In this document: one piece after another, positions 25,206 to 32,507 of the stretch
How positions within the stretch are numbered: position 1 is the first letter of the stretch
How the letters are laid out: every line of letters begins with the position of its first letter
DNA from: Streptomyces megasporus
Lineage (GTDB): Bacteria > Actinomycetota > Actinomycetes > Streptomycetales > Streptomycetaceae
Assembly (NCBI RefSeq): GCF_000718985.1
Contig: NZ_JODL01000003.1
Span: 208,819-272,818 of the forward strand
DNA length: 64,000 nucleotides
Direction of reading: 5' to 3'
Made by a program: the position numbers and the translations under genes
Notes under the pieces: generated by a model
What the model was told of the DNA's origin: nothing
Seen by the model: only the letters and a program-made list of their open reading frames with translations
Databases searched by the model: none

Positions 25206-25238
25206 ATTCGGGCGGCGTTCAACTCGCGTTCGCCGGGG
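25206..25238 (+). promoter_or_regulatory. PHO-box-like direct repeats upstream of the PhoX-like gene
   Basis: Three 11-base units in register: ATTCGGGCGGC, GTTCAACTCGC, GTTCGCCGGGG. All keep TTC at positions 2-4, and the last two begin GTTC. Streptomyces PhoP binds 11-base direct repeats of the GTTCACC type. They lie 45 bases before a phosphatase gene. The GTTCACC core is degenerate, so this is a candidate only. Confidence 0.45.
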
Positions 25239-25282
25239 AGCGGGATCGTGGTCGGCATCGATCCGAGCCGACGGGAGAGACG

Positions 25283-26755
25283 ATGCCGACCAGCAGCGCA
25301 GTCAGCCGGGTGAGTCCCAGCAGGAGGTCCGTCGTCGCCGGTGCCGGGATCGCCCTCACGGGCAGTGCGGGCATCCTGGCCGGGGCAACGGGTGCGTTCG
25401 GCACCCAGGAGCGCGCGGCGGACCGGAAGGACCGAGAGGACGGCGGGGCGGGCCACGACGGCCCCCTGGGCCACGGCCCGCTGCTGCCCGACCCGGACGG
25501 GGTGCTCGCCCTGCCCGCGGGCTTCACCTACCGCGTCCTGACCCACTGCGGCGTCACCCGGCTGGAGAGCGGCGAGTACACGCCCGCCAAGCACGACGGC
25601 ACCGCGGCCTTCGCCGGGCCCCGGGGCCGGACGCTGTTGGTCAACAACCACGAGCTGAAGGGGCCCCGGAGCGACTGGGAGCACCCCGTCCCGCTCGCCG
25701 AGGGGCTGGTCTACGACCCGGCCGCCTCGGGCGGCTGCACGGTCGTGGAGGTCTCCAAGGACGGTGAGAGGATCGCCGAGTGGGTCGGCATCGCCGGCAC
25801 CTCCACCAACTGCGCGGGCGGGGTGACCCCGTGGGGCACCTGGCTGACCTGCGAGGAGAACTCCGACCGGGCCGGCGAGAACGGCATGACCCGGGACCAC
25901 GGCTACGTCTTCGAGGTCGATCCCCACGACCGGCGGGCCAACCGCGACCCGAGGCCGATCAAGGCGCTGGGCCGCTTCGACCACGAGGCCGTCGTGGTGG
26001 ACCCCGGGCGCGGCCACATGTACCTGACGGAGGACGACTCCGACCCCAACGGCCTGCTGTTCCGCTGGGTGCCGCCGAAGGGGTTCCGGCACGGGCGGGG
26101 GCGGCTGCGCACGCTCGCCGACGACGCCGGCACCCTCCAGGCGTTCCGCTGCTTCGACTCCGGCGGCCGGTTCGTCGACGACCTCTCCCGCGCGGTGCGG
26201 CCCGGCACGGTCTACGGCGTGGACTGGGTGGACGTCCCCGACCGCGACGCGCGGGAGGTGCCCGTCCGCCGGCAGTTCACCGGGGACGAGGTCACCCGGG
26301 CCCGCAAGCTGGAGGGCATGTGGTGGGCCGACGGGGGCGCGTACGTGGTCGCCTCCTACGCCCGTGACATGGACAGCCCCGGGCAGCCGCACGACGGCCA
26401 GGTGTGGTTCTACGACCCCCGCCACCGCACCCTCACCCTCAAGCTGCGCTTCGGACTGAACGGCGACCCGCAGGCCCCCGGCGGGTTCGACGGCCCCGAC
26501 AACATCACGGTCTCGCCGCACGGCGGCGTGATCATCGCCGAGGACGGCGAGGGTCTCCAGCACCTGGTGGGCGCCGACGACCGCGGCCGGACCTTCCCGA
26601 TCGCCCGCAACGAGGTGAACATCGGCACCGAGGAGGAGCCGGAGTACGGCGAGTTCACCGGCGTCTGCTTCTCGGCCGACGGCAGCACGCTGTTCGCCTG
26701 CATCCAGGAGCCGGGGATCATGCTCGCCGTCACCGGACCCTGGCGGCGCCACTGA
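25283..26755 (+). CDS. PhoX-like (DUF839) phosphatase, Tat-exported
   Basis: A 490-residue protein of the PhoX/DUF839 beta-propeller family; characterised PhoX enzymes are calcium/iron alkaline phosphatases. A twin-arginine signal (SPSRRSVVAGAGIALTG) predicts Tat export. Family motifs: LLVNNHELKGPRSDWEHPV, GTSTNCAGGVTPWGTWLTCE with the conserved cysteine, GRFDHEAVVVDPGRGHMYLT, NGLLFRWVPP and FDGPDNITVSPHGGVIIAED. The ATG at 25283 has GGGAGAG upstream. PHO-box-like repeats suggest induction by phosphate starvation. The phosphate-ester substrate is unknown. Confidence 0.9.
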   Translation: MPTSSAVSRVSPSRRSVVAGAGIALTGSAGILAGATGAFGTQERAADRKDREDGGAGHDGPLGHGPLLPDPDGVLALPAGFTYRVLTHCGVTRLESGEYTPAKHDGTAAFAGPRGRTLLVNNHELKGPRSDWEHPVPLAEGLVYDPAASGGCTVVEVSKDGERIAEWVGIAGTSTNCAGGVTPWGTWLTCEENSDRAGENGMTRDHGYVFEVDPHDRRANRDPRPIKALGRFDHEAVVVDPGRGHMYLTEDDSDPNGLLFRWVPPKGFRHGRGRLRTLADDAGTLQAFRCFDSGGRFVDDLSRAVRPGTVYGVDWVDVPDRDAREVPVRRQFTGDEVTRARKLEGMWWADGGAYVVASYARDMDSPGQPHDGQVWFYDPRHRTLTLKLRFGLNGDPQAPGGFDGPDNITVSPHGGVIIAEDGEGLQHLVGADDRGRTFPIARNEVNIGTEEEPEYGEFTGVCFSADGSTLFACIQEPGIMLAVTGPWRRH

Positions 26756-26907
26756 GACGCCGCCGGGCGTCCCCGCACGCGGGCCGGGGCGTCACACGCC
26801 CCAGACGCCACACGCGCCCCAGACGTCACCGCGGTCGGAGCGTCACCGGGACGCGGCCGAGGCGCCGGGCCGGGGCCCTCCCTCGGCGCGGCGGAGCGAA
26901 CACGGAG

Positions 26908-26936
26908 CGGGCCCGCGGGGTTTCCCCGCGGGCCCG
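26908..26936. terminator. perfect 13-bp hairpin, bidirectional terminator
   Basis: CGGGCCCGCGGGG (26908-26920) pairs exactly with CCCCGCGGGCCCG (26924-26936) around TTT. It lies between the convergent PhoX-like gene and the small minus-strand gene. Confidence 0.9.
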
Positions 26937-26950
26937 TCGTCACACGCGGC

Positions 26951-27142
26951 TCACGCCGCGGTGATCATCCCCTCCTGCTCGGCCTCCCGCCACAGGACCC
27001 GCAGCCTGTCCAGCTCCGCCAGTTCCTTCCGCGTCCACGGACGGTCGCCGTGGGCGCGTACGAAGGCGCGAAGCGCCTCGTTCGCCTGGGCAGGGGTCTG
27101 ACGCCGGGGCTGAGTGGTTCCTTGCTCGGGAGTGGTGGACAT
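26951..27142 (-). CDS. small conserved streptomycete protein (63 aa)
   Basis: A 63-residue charged protein beginning MSTTPEQGTTQPRRQTPAQA and ending WREAEQEGMITAA. The middle (ANEALRAFVRAHGDRPWTRK) looks like a short helical domain. I recognise it as a family common in streptomycetes but know no function. The next 60 bases upstream include the low-GC patch at about 27199-27245, probably its promoter region. It ends at the shared terminator. Confidence 0.75.
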   Translation of the reverse strand: MSTTPEQGTTQPRRQTPAQANEALRAFVRAHGDRPWTRKELAELDRLRVLWREAEQEGMITAA

Positions 27143-27395
27143 GGAACCAGCCTAGGCGCTGGGTATGACAGTGGCAGGTCACTTTCCATGCCCTCAACCC
27201 GCGTAATTCAAACATAAAGTTTGTCACGGATCGCCAACATTGTGTCTGACCTGCGAACATCCATCCCGGATGCGGTGCGGAGGGGCGTGGTTCCCGTTCA
27301 CGGATGCGACCGATATCACGCCGTCAGGACACGGTGACGCGCCGCGGCGCTCCCGTTCCCAGCCGCTCTCGGCCGCTCCCACCCGTCCACGGCCC

Positions 27396-28595
27396 CTACA
27401 GCGCGGCCGCCCCCGGCTTGACCATGCCGCGGACCGTGCGGGAGTCGATGTAGTCGCCCAGCGCCGTCATCTCCCACTCGCCCGAGAACTGGCGGATCAG
27501 TTTGCACATCAGCACGCCCGTGCGCGGCTCGGAGTCGGTGAGGTCGAAGCGGACCAGCTCCTCGCCGGTGGTGGCGTCCATCAGTCGGCAGTACGCCTTG
27601 GCGACCTCGGTGAACTTCTGCCCGGAGAAGGAGTTCACGGTGAAGACCAGGCCCGTGACCTGGGGAGGCAGCCCACCCAGGTGGACGGTGATGGTCTCGT
27701 CGTCGCCCGAGCCCTCGCCCGTGAGGTTGTCGCCGGAGTGCTGGATCGCCCCGCCCAGGATGGCGAGCTTGCCGAAGTAGCAGTTGTCGATCTTCTTCCG
27801 GTTGGGGTCGTAGGCGATGACCGATGCGTCGAGGTCGATGTTCTTGCCGCGGAAGGCGGGCTCCCAGCCCAGCCCCATCCGTACCGAGGTCAGCAGCGGC
27901 TTGCCGCCCTTGACCAGGGAGACCGTCTCGTGCTTGCGCAGGCTCACCCGGCCCTTGTCGAGGTTGATCCTCCCGCCCGCGGGAGCGGGGGCCTGCGCCG
28001 GCGCGGCGGGCGGCATCGGGGCGGTGGGAGCCGGTGTGGGAGCCGGTGCGGGGGGCGCGACCGGAGGGGCGACCGGCGTCGGGGCGGCGGGCGCGGCGGG
28101 CTCCTCCACCGTCACCCCGAAGTCCGTCGCGATGCCGGCCAGCCCGTTGGCGTACCCCTGGCCGACCGCCCGCACCTTCCACGCATCGCCCCGGCGGTAG
28201 ATCTCCACGACCACCAGCGCCGTCTCCGGCCCCAGCCGGGGTGGGGTGAAGGTGGCCACCACCGCGCCGCTCACCGCGTCCCGGACGGTCGCGGTGGGCT
28301 CGGTCCCGGCGAAGGTCGCGCCCGGGGCGTCCAGGCTGGCCGTGACCACCACCTTCTGGACGTCCGCGGGCACCGCCGCGGTGTCCACGGTGATCGTGTC
28401 GGCGTCACCGGTGCCGGCGTGGGTCACTCCGGGCCCGGAGGGCTGGTTGTAGAAGACGAAGTCGTCGTCGGAGCGGACCTTGCCGTCGGAGCCCAGCAGC
28501 AGGCCCGACACGTCGAGCCGGACCGGCGCGGTGACGTCCACCGCGACGCGCGCCGTGGAGAGGGGGAGGTTGGAACCGGGGGTCATCGCAGTCAT
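27396..28595 (-). CDS. TerD-family protein with two TerD domains
   Basis: A 399-residue protein with two TerD-like calcium-binding domains (about 5-165 and 205-395) joined by a Pro/Ala linker of about 40 residues. The first domain has LLLGSDGKVRSDDDFVFYNQ; the second has GRVSLRKHETVSLVKGGKPL, YDPNRKKIDNCYFGKLAIL and HSGDNLTGEGSGDDETITVH. TerD proteins are linked to tellurite and stress resistance and, in Streptomyces, to development and calcium response. The start may be ATG 28595 or 28586 (MTPGSNLPLS, the usual N-terminus). An ECF-type promoter lies just upstream. Confidence 0.9.
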   Translation of the reverse strand: MTAMTPGSNLPLSTARVAVDVTAPVRLDVSGLLLGSDGKVRSDDDFVFYNQPSGPGVTHAGTGDADTITVDTAAVPADVQKVVVTASLDAPGATFAGTEPTATVRDAVSGAVVATFTPPRLGPETALVVVEIYRRGDAWKVRAVGQGYANGLAGIATDFGVTVEEPAAPAAPTPVAPPVAPPAPAPTPAPTAPMPPAAPAQAPAPAGGRINLDKGRVSLRKHETVSLVKGGKPLLTSVRMGLGWEPAFRGKNIDLDASVIAYDPNRKKIDNCYFGKLAILGGAIQHSGDNLTGEGSGDDETITVHLGGLPPQVTGLVFTVNSFSGQKFTEVAKAYCRLMDATTGEELVRFDLTDSEPRTGVLMCKLIRQFSGEWEMTALGDYIDSRTVRGMVKPGAAAL

Positions 28596-28604
28596 GGTCC
28601 GATT

Positions 28605-28630
28605 AACGGACGAAGCGGCTTTGCGGTTCC
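28605..28630 (-). promoter_or_regulatory. ECF-type promoter, GGAAC-N18-GTT, for the TerD gene
   Basis: The minus strand reads GGAAC (28630-28626), 18 bases, then GTT (28607-28605), about 10 bases before the ATG at 28595. This matches the spacing of the SigR consensus (GGAAT-N18-GTT) with one base changed and has the GGAAC -35 seen with other ECF sigma factors. It suggests stress-induced transcription. Confidence 0.45.
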
Positions 28631-28679
28631 ATTACCTTTGCCTTCCCTGGCGTGTCGCCGGCCCGTCCGGCGGCCCCGT

Positions 28680-28952
28680 TCAGCGGGGCGGGCGCGAGTG
28701 GCCGAACAGCAGGCGGTAGGCGATCAGCAGCACCAGCGAGCCGGCGACGGCGGAGACCCACAGCGCCGGGTCGTAGAAGTCGCGCTCCACCGGACGGTCC
28801 AGCCAGGTCGCCGAGAGCCAACCGCCCACGAAGGCCCCCGCGATGCCGATCAGCGTCGTGCCCACCAGTCCGCCCGGATCCCGGCCCGGCAGCAGGACCT
28901 TGGCGACGACTCCCGTGATCAGCCCCAGGACCAGCCAGCTGACGACGTCCAT
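28680..28952 (-). CDS. GlsB/YeaQ/YmgE family (transglycosylase-associated) membrane protein
   Basis: A 90-residue protein with three hydrophobic helices and the family's glycine motifs: LVLGLITGVVAKVLLPGRDP and GTTLIGIAGAFVGGWLSATW. The name comes from a historical association; the true function is unknown, though members are often stress-induced. GGAGGGG lies upstream of the ATG at 28952; the longer frame to 29015 lacks a start signal. Confidence 0.88.
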   Translation of the reverse strand: MDVVSWLVLGLITGVVAKVLLPGRDPGGLVGTTLIGIAGAFVGGWLSATWLDRPVERDFYDPALWVSAVAGSLVLLIAYRLLFGHSRPPR

Positions 28953-29452
28953 GGTGGACCCCTCCCCGTCGATACCCCTCGATGATCGTTCGGGGACCAT
29001 CATGCCCTTCCGCACGGACGTTCAGGCCCGGCCGGGTGGCCGGGGCATCGGGGAGGGAGCCGCCCGGCGGACTCCGGGCCGTCCGGAGCGTGGTCGCACG
29101 TCGGCGGCGGCTCGCGCGTCGGGGTGGGCAGGACGGCGCGGGGGCGGACATCGACGCATCGATGGGTGAATGGTGTTCACATACGAGACCGCATCGGGCG
29201 GTTGACCAGAACCGGGTCGGAAGGTCGTGTGCCGCGTCTTCCCAGGTCGACCGGAGCGGGGGACGCTCGACGGGGTTCAGCGACGGTGTTCAACGGAGCG
29301 CATCCGCACCACCATCGTGAACCCGGACCCCGGCGACCGAGGCGCCTGCCGCCGCTTCGGCGTCTGCTCTACGCTTCGCCCGACCTTCTCGCATCCGAAT
29401 CCACCCTTCGAACCCTTCGAAACCTTCGAACCCTTCGATCAAGGAGCTGCCG
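28953..29452. other. 500-bp intergenic region before the TIM-barrel gene
   Basis: The gene on the left is on the minus strand and the one on the right on the plus strand, so promoters for both are expected. CATCGA-CGCA-TCGATG (29149-29164) is an inverted repeat. TTGACC at 29199-29204 could be a -35 box, without a clear -10. Four CCCTTCGAA-type repeats stand directly before the right-hand gene. Open frames across the region have no start signals or recognisable products. Confidence 0.45.
29404..29439. repeat. four 9-bp tandem repeats (CCCTTCGAA)
   Basis: CCCTTCGAA twice, then ACCTTCGAA and CCCTTCGAT, exactly in tandem. The array ends two bases before the AAGGAG ribosome binding site (29441-29446) of the gene at 29453, so it lies in the 5' leader. 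Each unit holds the self-complementary TTCGAA, so the leader RNA can fold in several equivalent ways. Confidence 0.8.
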
Positions 29453-30664
29453 ATGCGTGCCTCCGCCTTCGTCTACCCCTGGGACGTCGTGGGCGACCCG
29501 GACGCCGCCCGCCGGATCGCCGACCTCGGCGTCCACCGGGTCACCCTCGCCTCCGCCTACCACTCCACCCGGGCGCTCACCCCCCGCCACCCGCGCCACC
29601 GGATCGTCACGGCCCGGCACTCCGCCGTCTACCACCCGGTGGACCCGGCCCGTTGGGAGGGCCGGGAGCTGCGCCCGTACGCGCAGGACTGGGTCGCGGG
29701 CGACGACCCGTTCGGCGAGGCCGCCGCCGCGCTCGCCGACGCCGGGCTGGAGGTCCACTCCTGGGTGATCCTCGCCCACAACACCCGGCTCGGCACCGAG
29801 CACCCCCACACCTCGGTGCGCAACGCCTACGGCGACCGCTACCCCTGGGCGCCCTGCATCGCCCGGGAGGAGGTGCGCGCCTACGCCGCCGATCTGGCGG
29901 CCGAGTCCGCCGTGCGTCCCGGCGCGCGCGGTGTGGAGCTGGAGTCCTGCGGCTGGTACGGCCTGGCCCATCTGCACGCCCACGACAAGATCGGCGGGGT
30001 GCCGCTGGGCGGCGCCGGCCACTACCTGATGTCGCTGTGCTTCTGTTCGACCTGCGAGGCGGGCTACGCCTCGCTCGGCGCCGATCCCGAGCGGCTGCGG
30101 CGCGCCGTCGCCAAAGCCCTGGCGCCGCTGTGGGCCGGAGAGCGCGCGGACGTCGCCGGAGGGCGCGAGGAGGAGTGGGAGACGGTCGTCGAACTGCTGG
30201 GAGCGGAGGCCGCGGCAGTGGTGGCGAGCTGGCGCGACCGGGCAGCGAGCGCTTTCCGAAACGAGGTCGTCACGGCCGTGCGGAAGGCCGCCGAGGCCCG
30301 ATCGACGGCGGACTTCCGGGTGCTGCTGCACGCCGATCCCGCCCCCCACCGCTGCGGCGCCAACGTCGGGGTGGACCCCGCCGAGGCGCTCGACCTGGCC
30401 GACGGCGTGGTGCTGCCGTGCACCGGGGGAGACGCCGAACGGGCCGCGGTGCTCGCGCCGTTCCTCCCGCACCGGACCCCCTCCACCGTCCTCGCCGCCA
30501 ACCTGACGGTGGTGCGGGGGATGGGCGGGCACCCGGAGAGGCTGGCCGAGGACGCCGCGCACGCGCGGGAGGCGGGCGCCGACGAACTGCGCCTCTACCA
30601 CGTCGGGTTGGCCTCCACGGCGGAGCTGGAGGCGGTCCGCGACGCCCTCTCCCGGCTCGGCTGA
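29453..30664 (+). CDS. uncharacterised TIM-barrel-like, possibly glycosidase-related protein
   Basis: A 403-residue cytosolic protein without signal peptide. Alternating strand/helix segments (FVYPWDVVGDPDAARRIADL, LEVHSWVILAHNTRLG) look like a beta/alpha barrel. VELESCGWYGLAHLHAHDK places an acidic residue at the end of a strand, and CFCSTCEAGY is a cysteine cluster like those in some GH-A-like families. These are impressions, not a family match. AAGGAG is 6 bases before the ATG. The next genes handle plant polysaccharides, which fits a carbohydrate role, but the GntR operon has its own promoter. Function unknown. Confidence 0.7.
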   Translation: MRASAFVYPWDVVGDPDAARRIADLGVHRVTLASAYHSTRALTPRHPRHRIVTARHSAVYHPVDPARWEGRELRPYAQDWVAGDDPFGEAAAALADAGLEVHSWVILAHNTRLGTEHPHTSVRNAYGDRYPWAPCIAREEVRAYAADLAAESAVRPGARGVELESCGWYGLAHLHAHDKIGGVPLGGAGHYLMSLCFCSTCEAGYASLGADPERLRRAVAKALAPLWAGERADVAGGREEEWETVVELLGAEAAAVVASWRDRAASAFRNEVVTAVRKAAEARSTADFRVLLHADPAPHRCGANVGVDPAEALDLADGVVLPCTGGDAERAAVLAPFLPHRTPSTVLAANLTVVRGMGGHPERLAEDAAHAREAGADELRLYHVGLASTAELEAVRDALSRLG

Positions 30665-30769
30665 CCCGGCGCGAGGACGGCGGGGGCGGCTCCGCGTGAC
30701 CGCGGGCCCGTCGTTCGTCGCACTCGGTAAGCGCTTTCAGGGCGGTCCCCGAAAGTTCTGTCACAACCG

Positions 30770-30798
30770 TTGACGGGGCCCGGGGGCCGCCCTACTTT
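30770..30798 (+). promoter_or_regulatory. HrdB-type promoter of the GntR operon
   Basis: TTGACG (30770-30775), 17 bases, TACTTT (30793-30798): a near-consensus vegetative promoter and the clearest in the window. Transcription should begin near 30805, so the GntR operator at 30825-30852 lies just downstream of the start site, where a bound repressor would block elongation. Confidence 0.7.
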
Positions 30799-30824
30799 CG
30801 TCCCACCGCGCGTCGTACGTCATA

Positions 30825-30852
30825 CGTCATATACGAGACGCCGTATATGACG
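30825..30852. promoter_or_regulatory. 28-bp GntR operator, perfect inverted repeat
   Basis: CGTCATATACG and CGTATATGACG are exact reverse complements separated by AGACGC. Further TACGTCAT half-sites lie directly upstream (30816-30830). It sits between the promoter and the regulator gene, the expected place for an autoregulatory site. The low GC of the arms stands out. Confidence 0.8.
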
Positions 30853-30897
30853 CGGTGCCGTATGCCGCAAGCCAGAGCCGACCTGAGAGCCGCTTGC

Positions 30898-31569
30898 ATG
30901 AGAGCCCCCCTGACCGGTGTCGCACCGGTACCCGTCCCCTCCAGGACGCAGTACGTCATGGAGCACCTGACCCACGCCATCCTCACCGGCCGACTCCCGC
31001 CGGGGCAGCCACTGGTGGAGACGGAGCTGGCCGCGCGGTTCGGCGTGTCCAAGACCCCGGTCCGCGAGGCGCTGAAGACCCTCGCGGGTCGCGGGCTGGT
31101 CGTGATGAGCGAGTACAAGGGCGCCACCGTGCGCGCCGTTGACGCCGCCATGGCCCGCTCGGTCTACGAGGTGCGGTTGCTGCTGGAGCCGGAGGCGCTG
31201 CGCCGCACCATCGCCGGGAAGGCGGACCTGTCCGGGGCCCGGGCCGCGCTGGAGCGGGCCGACGCCGCCGCCGACCGGGCCGACCGGTCGCTGGCGAACC
31301 GGGACTTCCACCGCGCCCTCTACCTGCCCTGCGACAACCCGCTGTTGGCGCGGATGCTCGACGACCTGCGCGACCAGGCGGCCCTGGTCTCCACCGTCGC
31401 CTGGGAGGCCGTGCCCTCCTGGGAGCGCGAGGCCGCGGAGCACCGGGAGATCCTCGCCCGGGCCCTGGACGGCGACGCCGACGGTGCGGCACGCCTGCTG
31501 CACGACCACATCGAGGGATTCGTCCGCCGGGCGTTCCCGGCCGAAGAGAACGAGGAAGGTCAGGCATGA
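30898..31569 (+). CDS. GntR-family (FadR/FCD subfamily) transcriptional regulator
   Basis: A 223-residue repressor-type protein. The N-terminal winged helix-turn-helix is LTHAILTGRLPPGQPLVETE with AARFGVSKTPVREALKTLAG. The C-terminal FCD ligand domain has EVRLLLEPEALRR, NRDFHRALYLPCDNPLL and AAEHREILARALDGD with metal-binding-type histidines. FCD regulators usually sense sugar acids. ATG 30898 is preferred; the earlier in-frame ATG at 30847 lies inside the operator. The stop overlaps the next gene by four bases, so it is co-translated with the sugar-acid enzymes it probably controls. Confidence 0.9.
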   Translation: MRAPLTGVAPVPVPSRTQYVMEHLTHAILTGRLPPGQPLVETELAARFGVSKTPVREALKTLAGRGLVVMSEYKGATVRAVDAAMARSVYEVRLLLEPEALRRTIAGKADLSGARAALERADAAADRADRSLANRDFHRALYLPCDNPLLARMLDDLRDQAALVSTVAWEAVPSWEREAAEHREILARALDGDADGAARLLHDHIEGFVRRAFPAEENEEGQA

Positions 31570-32507
31570 CGGACTTCTCACCCCTGCGAGCGGCTCTCGC
31601 CGACGTCGTGGCCATCCCCGTCACACCGTTCGACGAGCGGGGCCGCCTGGACGCGGACACCTACCGGGCCCTGCTCCGCCGGCTGTTGGACGCCGGGGTC
31701 CGCGCCGTCACCCCCAACGGCAACACCAGCGAGTTCTACTCCCTCACGCCCGAGGAGCGGCGGTTGGAGGTGGAACTGACCGTGGCCGAGGTCGCGGAGG
31801 CCGCGGGGAACACCGCCTCCGGCGACGACCGGCCGGCCGAGATCGTCGTCGGCATCGGCCACGACCCGGCCACCGCGATCGCCGCCGCCGAGCACGCCCG
31901 CGACGCCGGGGCGCGGATGGTGATGATCCACCAGCCCGTCAACCCCTACATGTCACAAGGCGGTTGGGTGGACTACCACCGCACCGTCGCCGAGGCGGTC
32001 CCCGACCTGGGCGTCGTGCCCTACCTGCGCAACCCCCTCATCGACGGCGCCTCCCTCGCCCGGCTCGGCGAGGAGTGCCCCAACGTCATCGGCGTCAAGT
32101 ACGCCGTCCCGGACGCCGCGCGCTTCGCGGCCTTCGCCCGCGACGCCGGACTGGACCGCTTCGTGTGGGTGGCCGGGCTGGCCGAGCTGTACGCCCCCTC
32201 CTACTTCGCCTGCGGCGCCACCGGCTTCACCTCCGGCCTGGTCAACGTCGCGCCGGAGGTGTCCGTCGAGATGCTCCGCGCCCTGCGCGAGGGGGACTAC
32301 ACCACCGCGATGAAGGTGTGGGAGCGGATCCGCGCCTTCGAGGAGATGCGGGCCGAGCGGCAGTCGGCCGACAACGTCTCCGTCGTCAAGGAGGCCCTGG
32401 CCGCCCTGGGCCTGTGCCGCCGGGACGTCCGCCCGCCGAGCAGGACGCTGCCCGCCGAGCGGCGCGAGCGGATCGCCGAGATCGTCCGCGCCTGGGGGCC
32501 GGCATGA
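31566..32507 (+). CDS. DapA-family sugar-acid dehydratase or aldolase
   Basis: A 313-residue TIM barrel of the DHDPS/N-acetylneuraminate lyase superfamily. The Schiff-base lysine is K178 in NVIGVKYAVPD. The first motif is AVTPNGNTSEFYSLTPEERR, unlike the GTTGES of true DapA. Together with the adjoining arabinonate-type dehydratase this suggests 2-keto-3-deoxy-L-arabinonate dehydratase (product alpha-ketoglutaric semialdehyde) or a 2-keto-3-deoxy-sugar-acid aldolase. Both neighbours overlap it by four bases (ATGA), so it belongs to the GntR operon. The exact reaction cannot be told from sequence alone. Confidence 0.8.
   Translation: MTDFSPLRAALADVVAIPVTPFDERGRLDADTYRALLRRLLDAGVRAVTPNGNTSEFYSLTPEERRLEVELTVAEVAEAAGNTASGDDRPAEIVVGIGHDPATAIAAAEHARDAGARMVMIHQPVNPYMSQGGWVDYHRTVAEAVPDLGVVPYLRNPLIDGASLARLGEECPNVIGVKYAVPDAARFAAFARDAGLDRFVWVAGLAELYAPSYFACGATGFTSGLVNVAPEVSVEMLRALREGDYTTAMKVWERIRAFEEMRAERQSADNVSVVKEALAALGLCRRDVRPPSRTLPAERRERIAEIVRAWGPA

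Noticed and set aside
27170..27183. AGTGGCAGGTCACT as a BldD-type operator
   Set aside because: Only the outer AGTG/CACT bases are symmetric; the match to a BldD site is too weak to claim.
31566..32507. second DapA in lysine synthesis
   Set aside because: The GTTGES motif of true DapA is replaced by PNGNTSEF and the gene lies within a sugar-acid operon, so a catabolic role is more likely.
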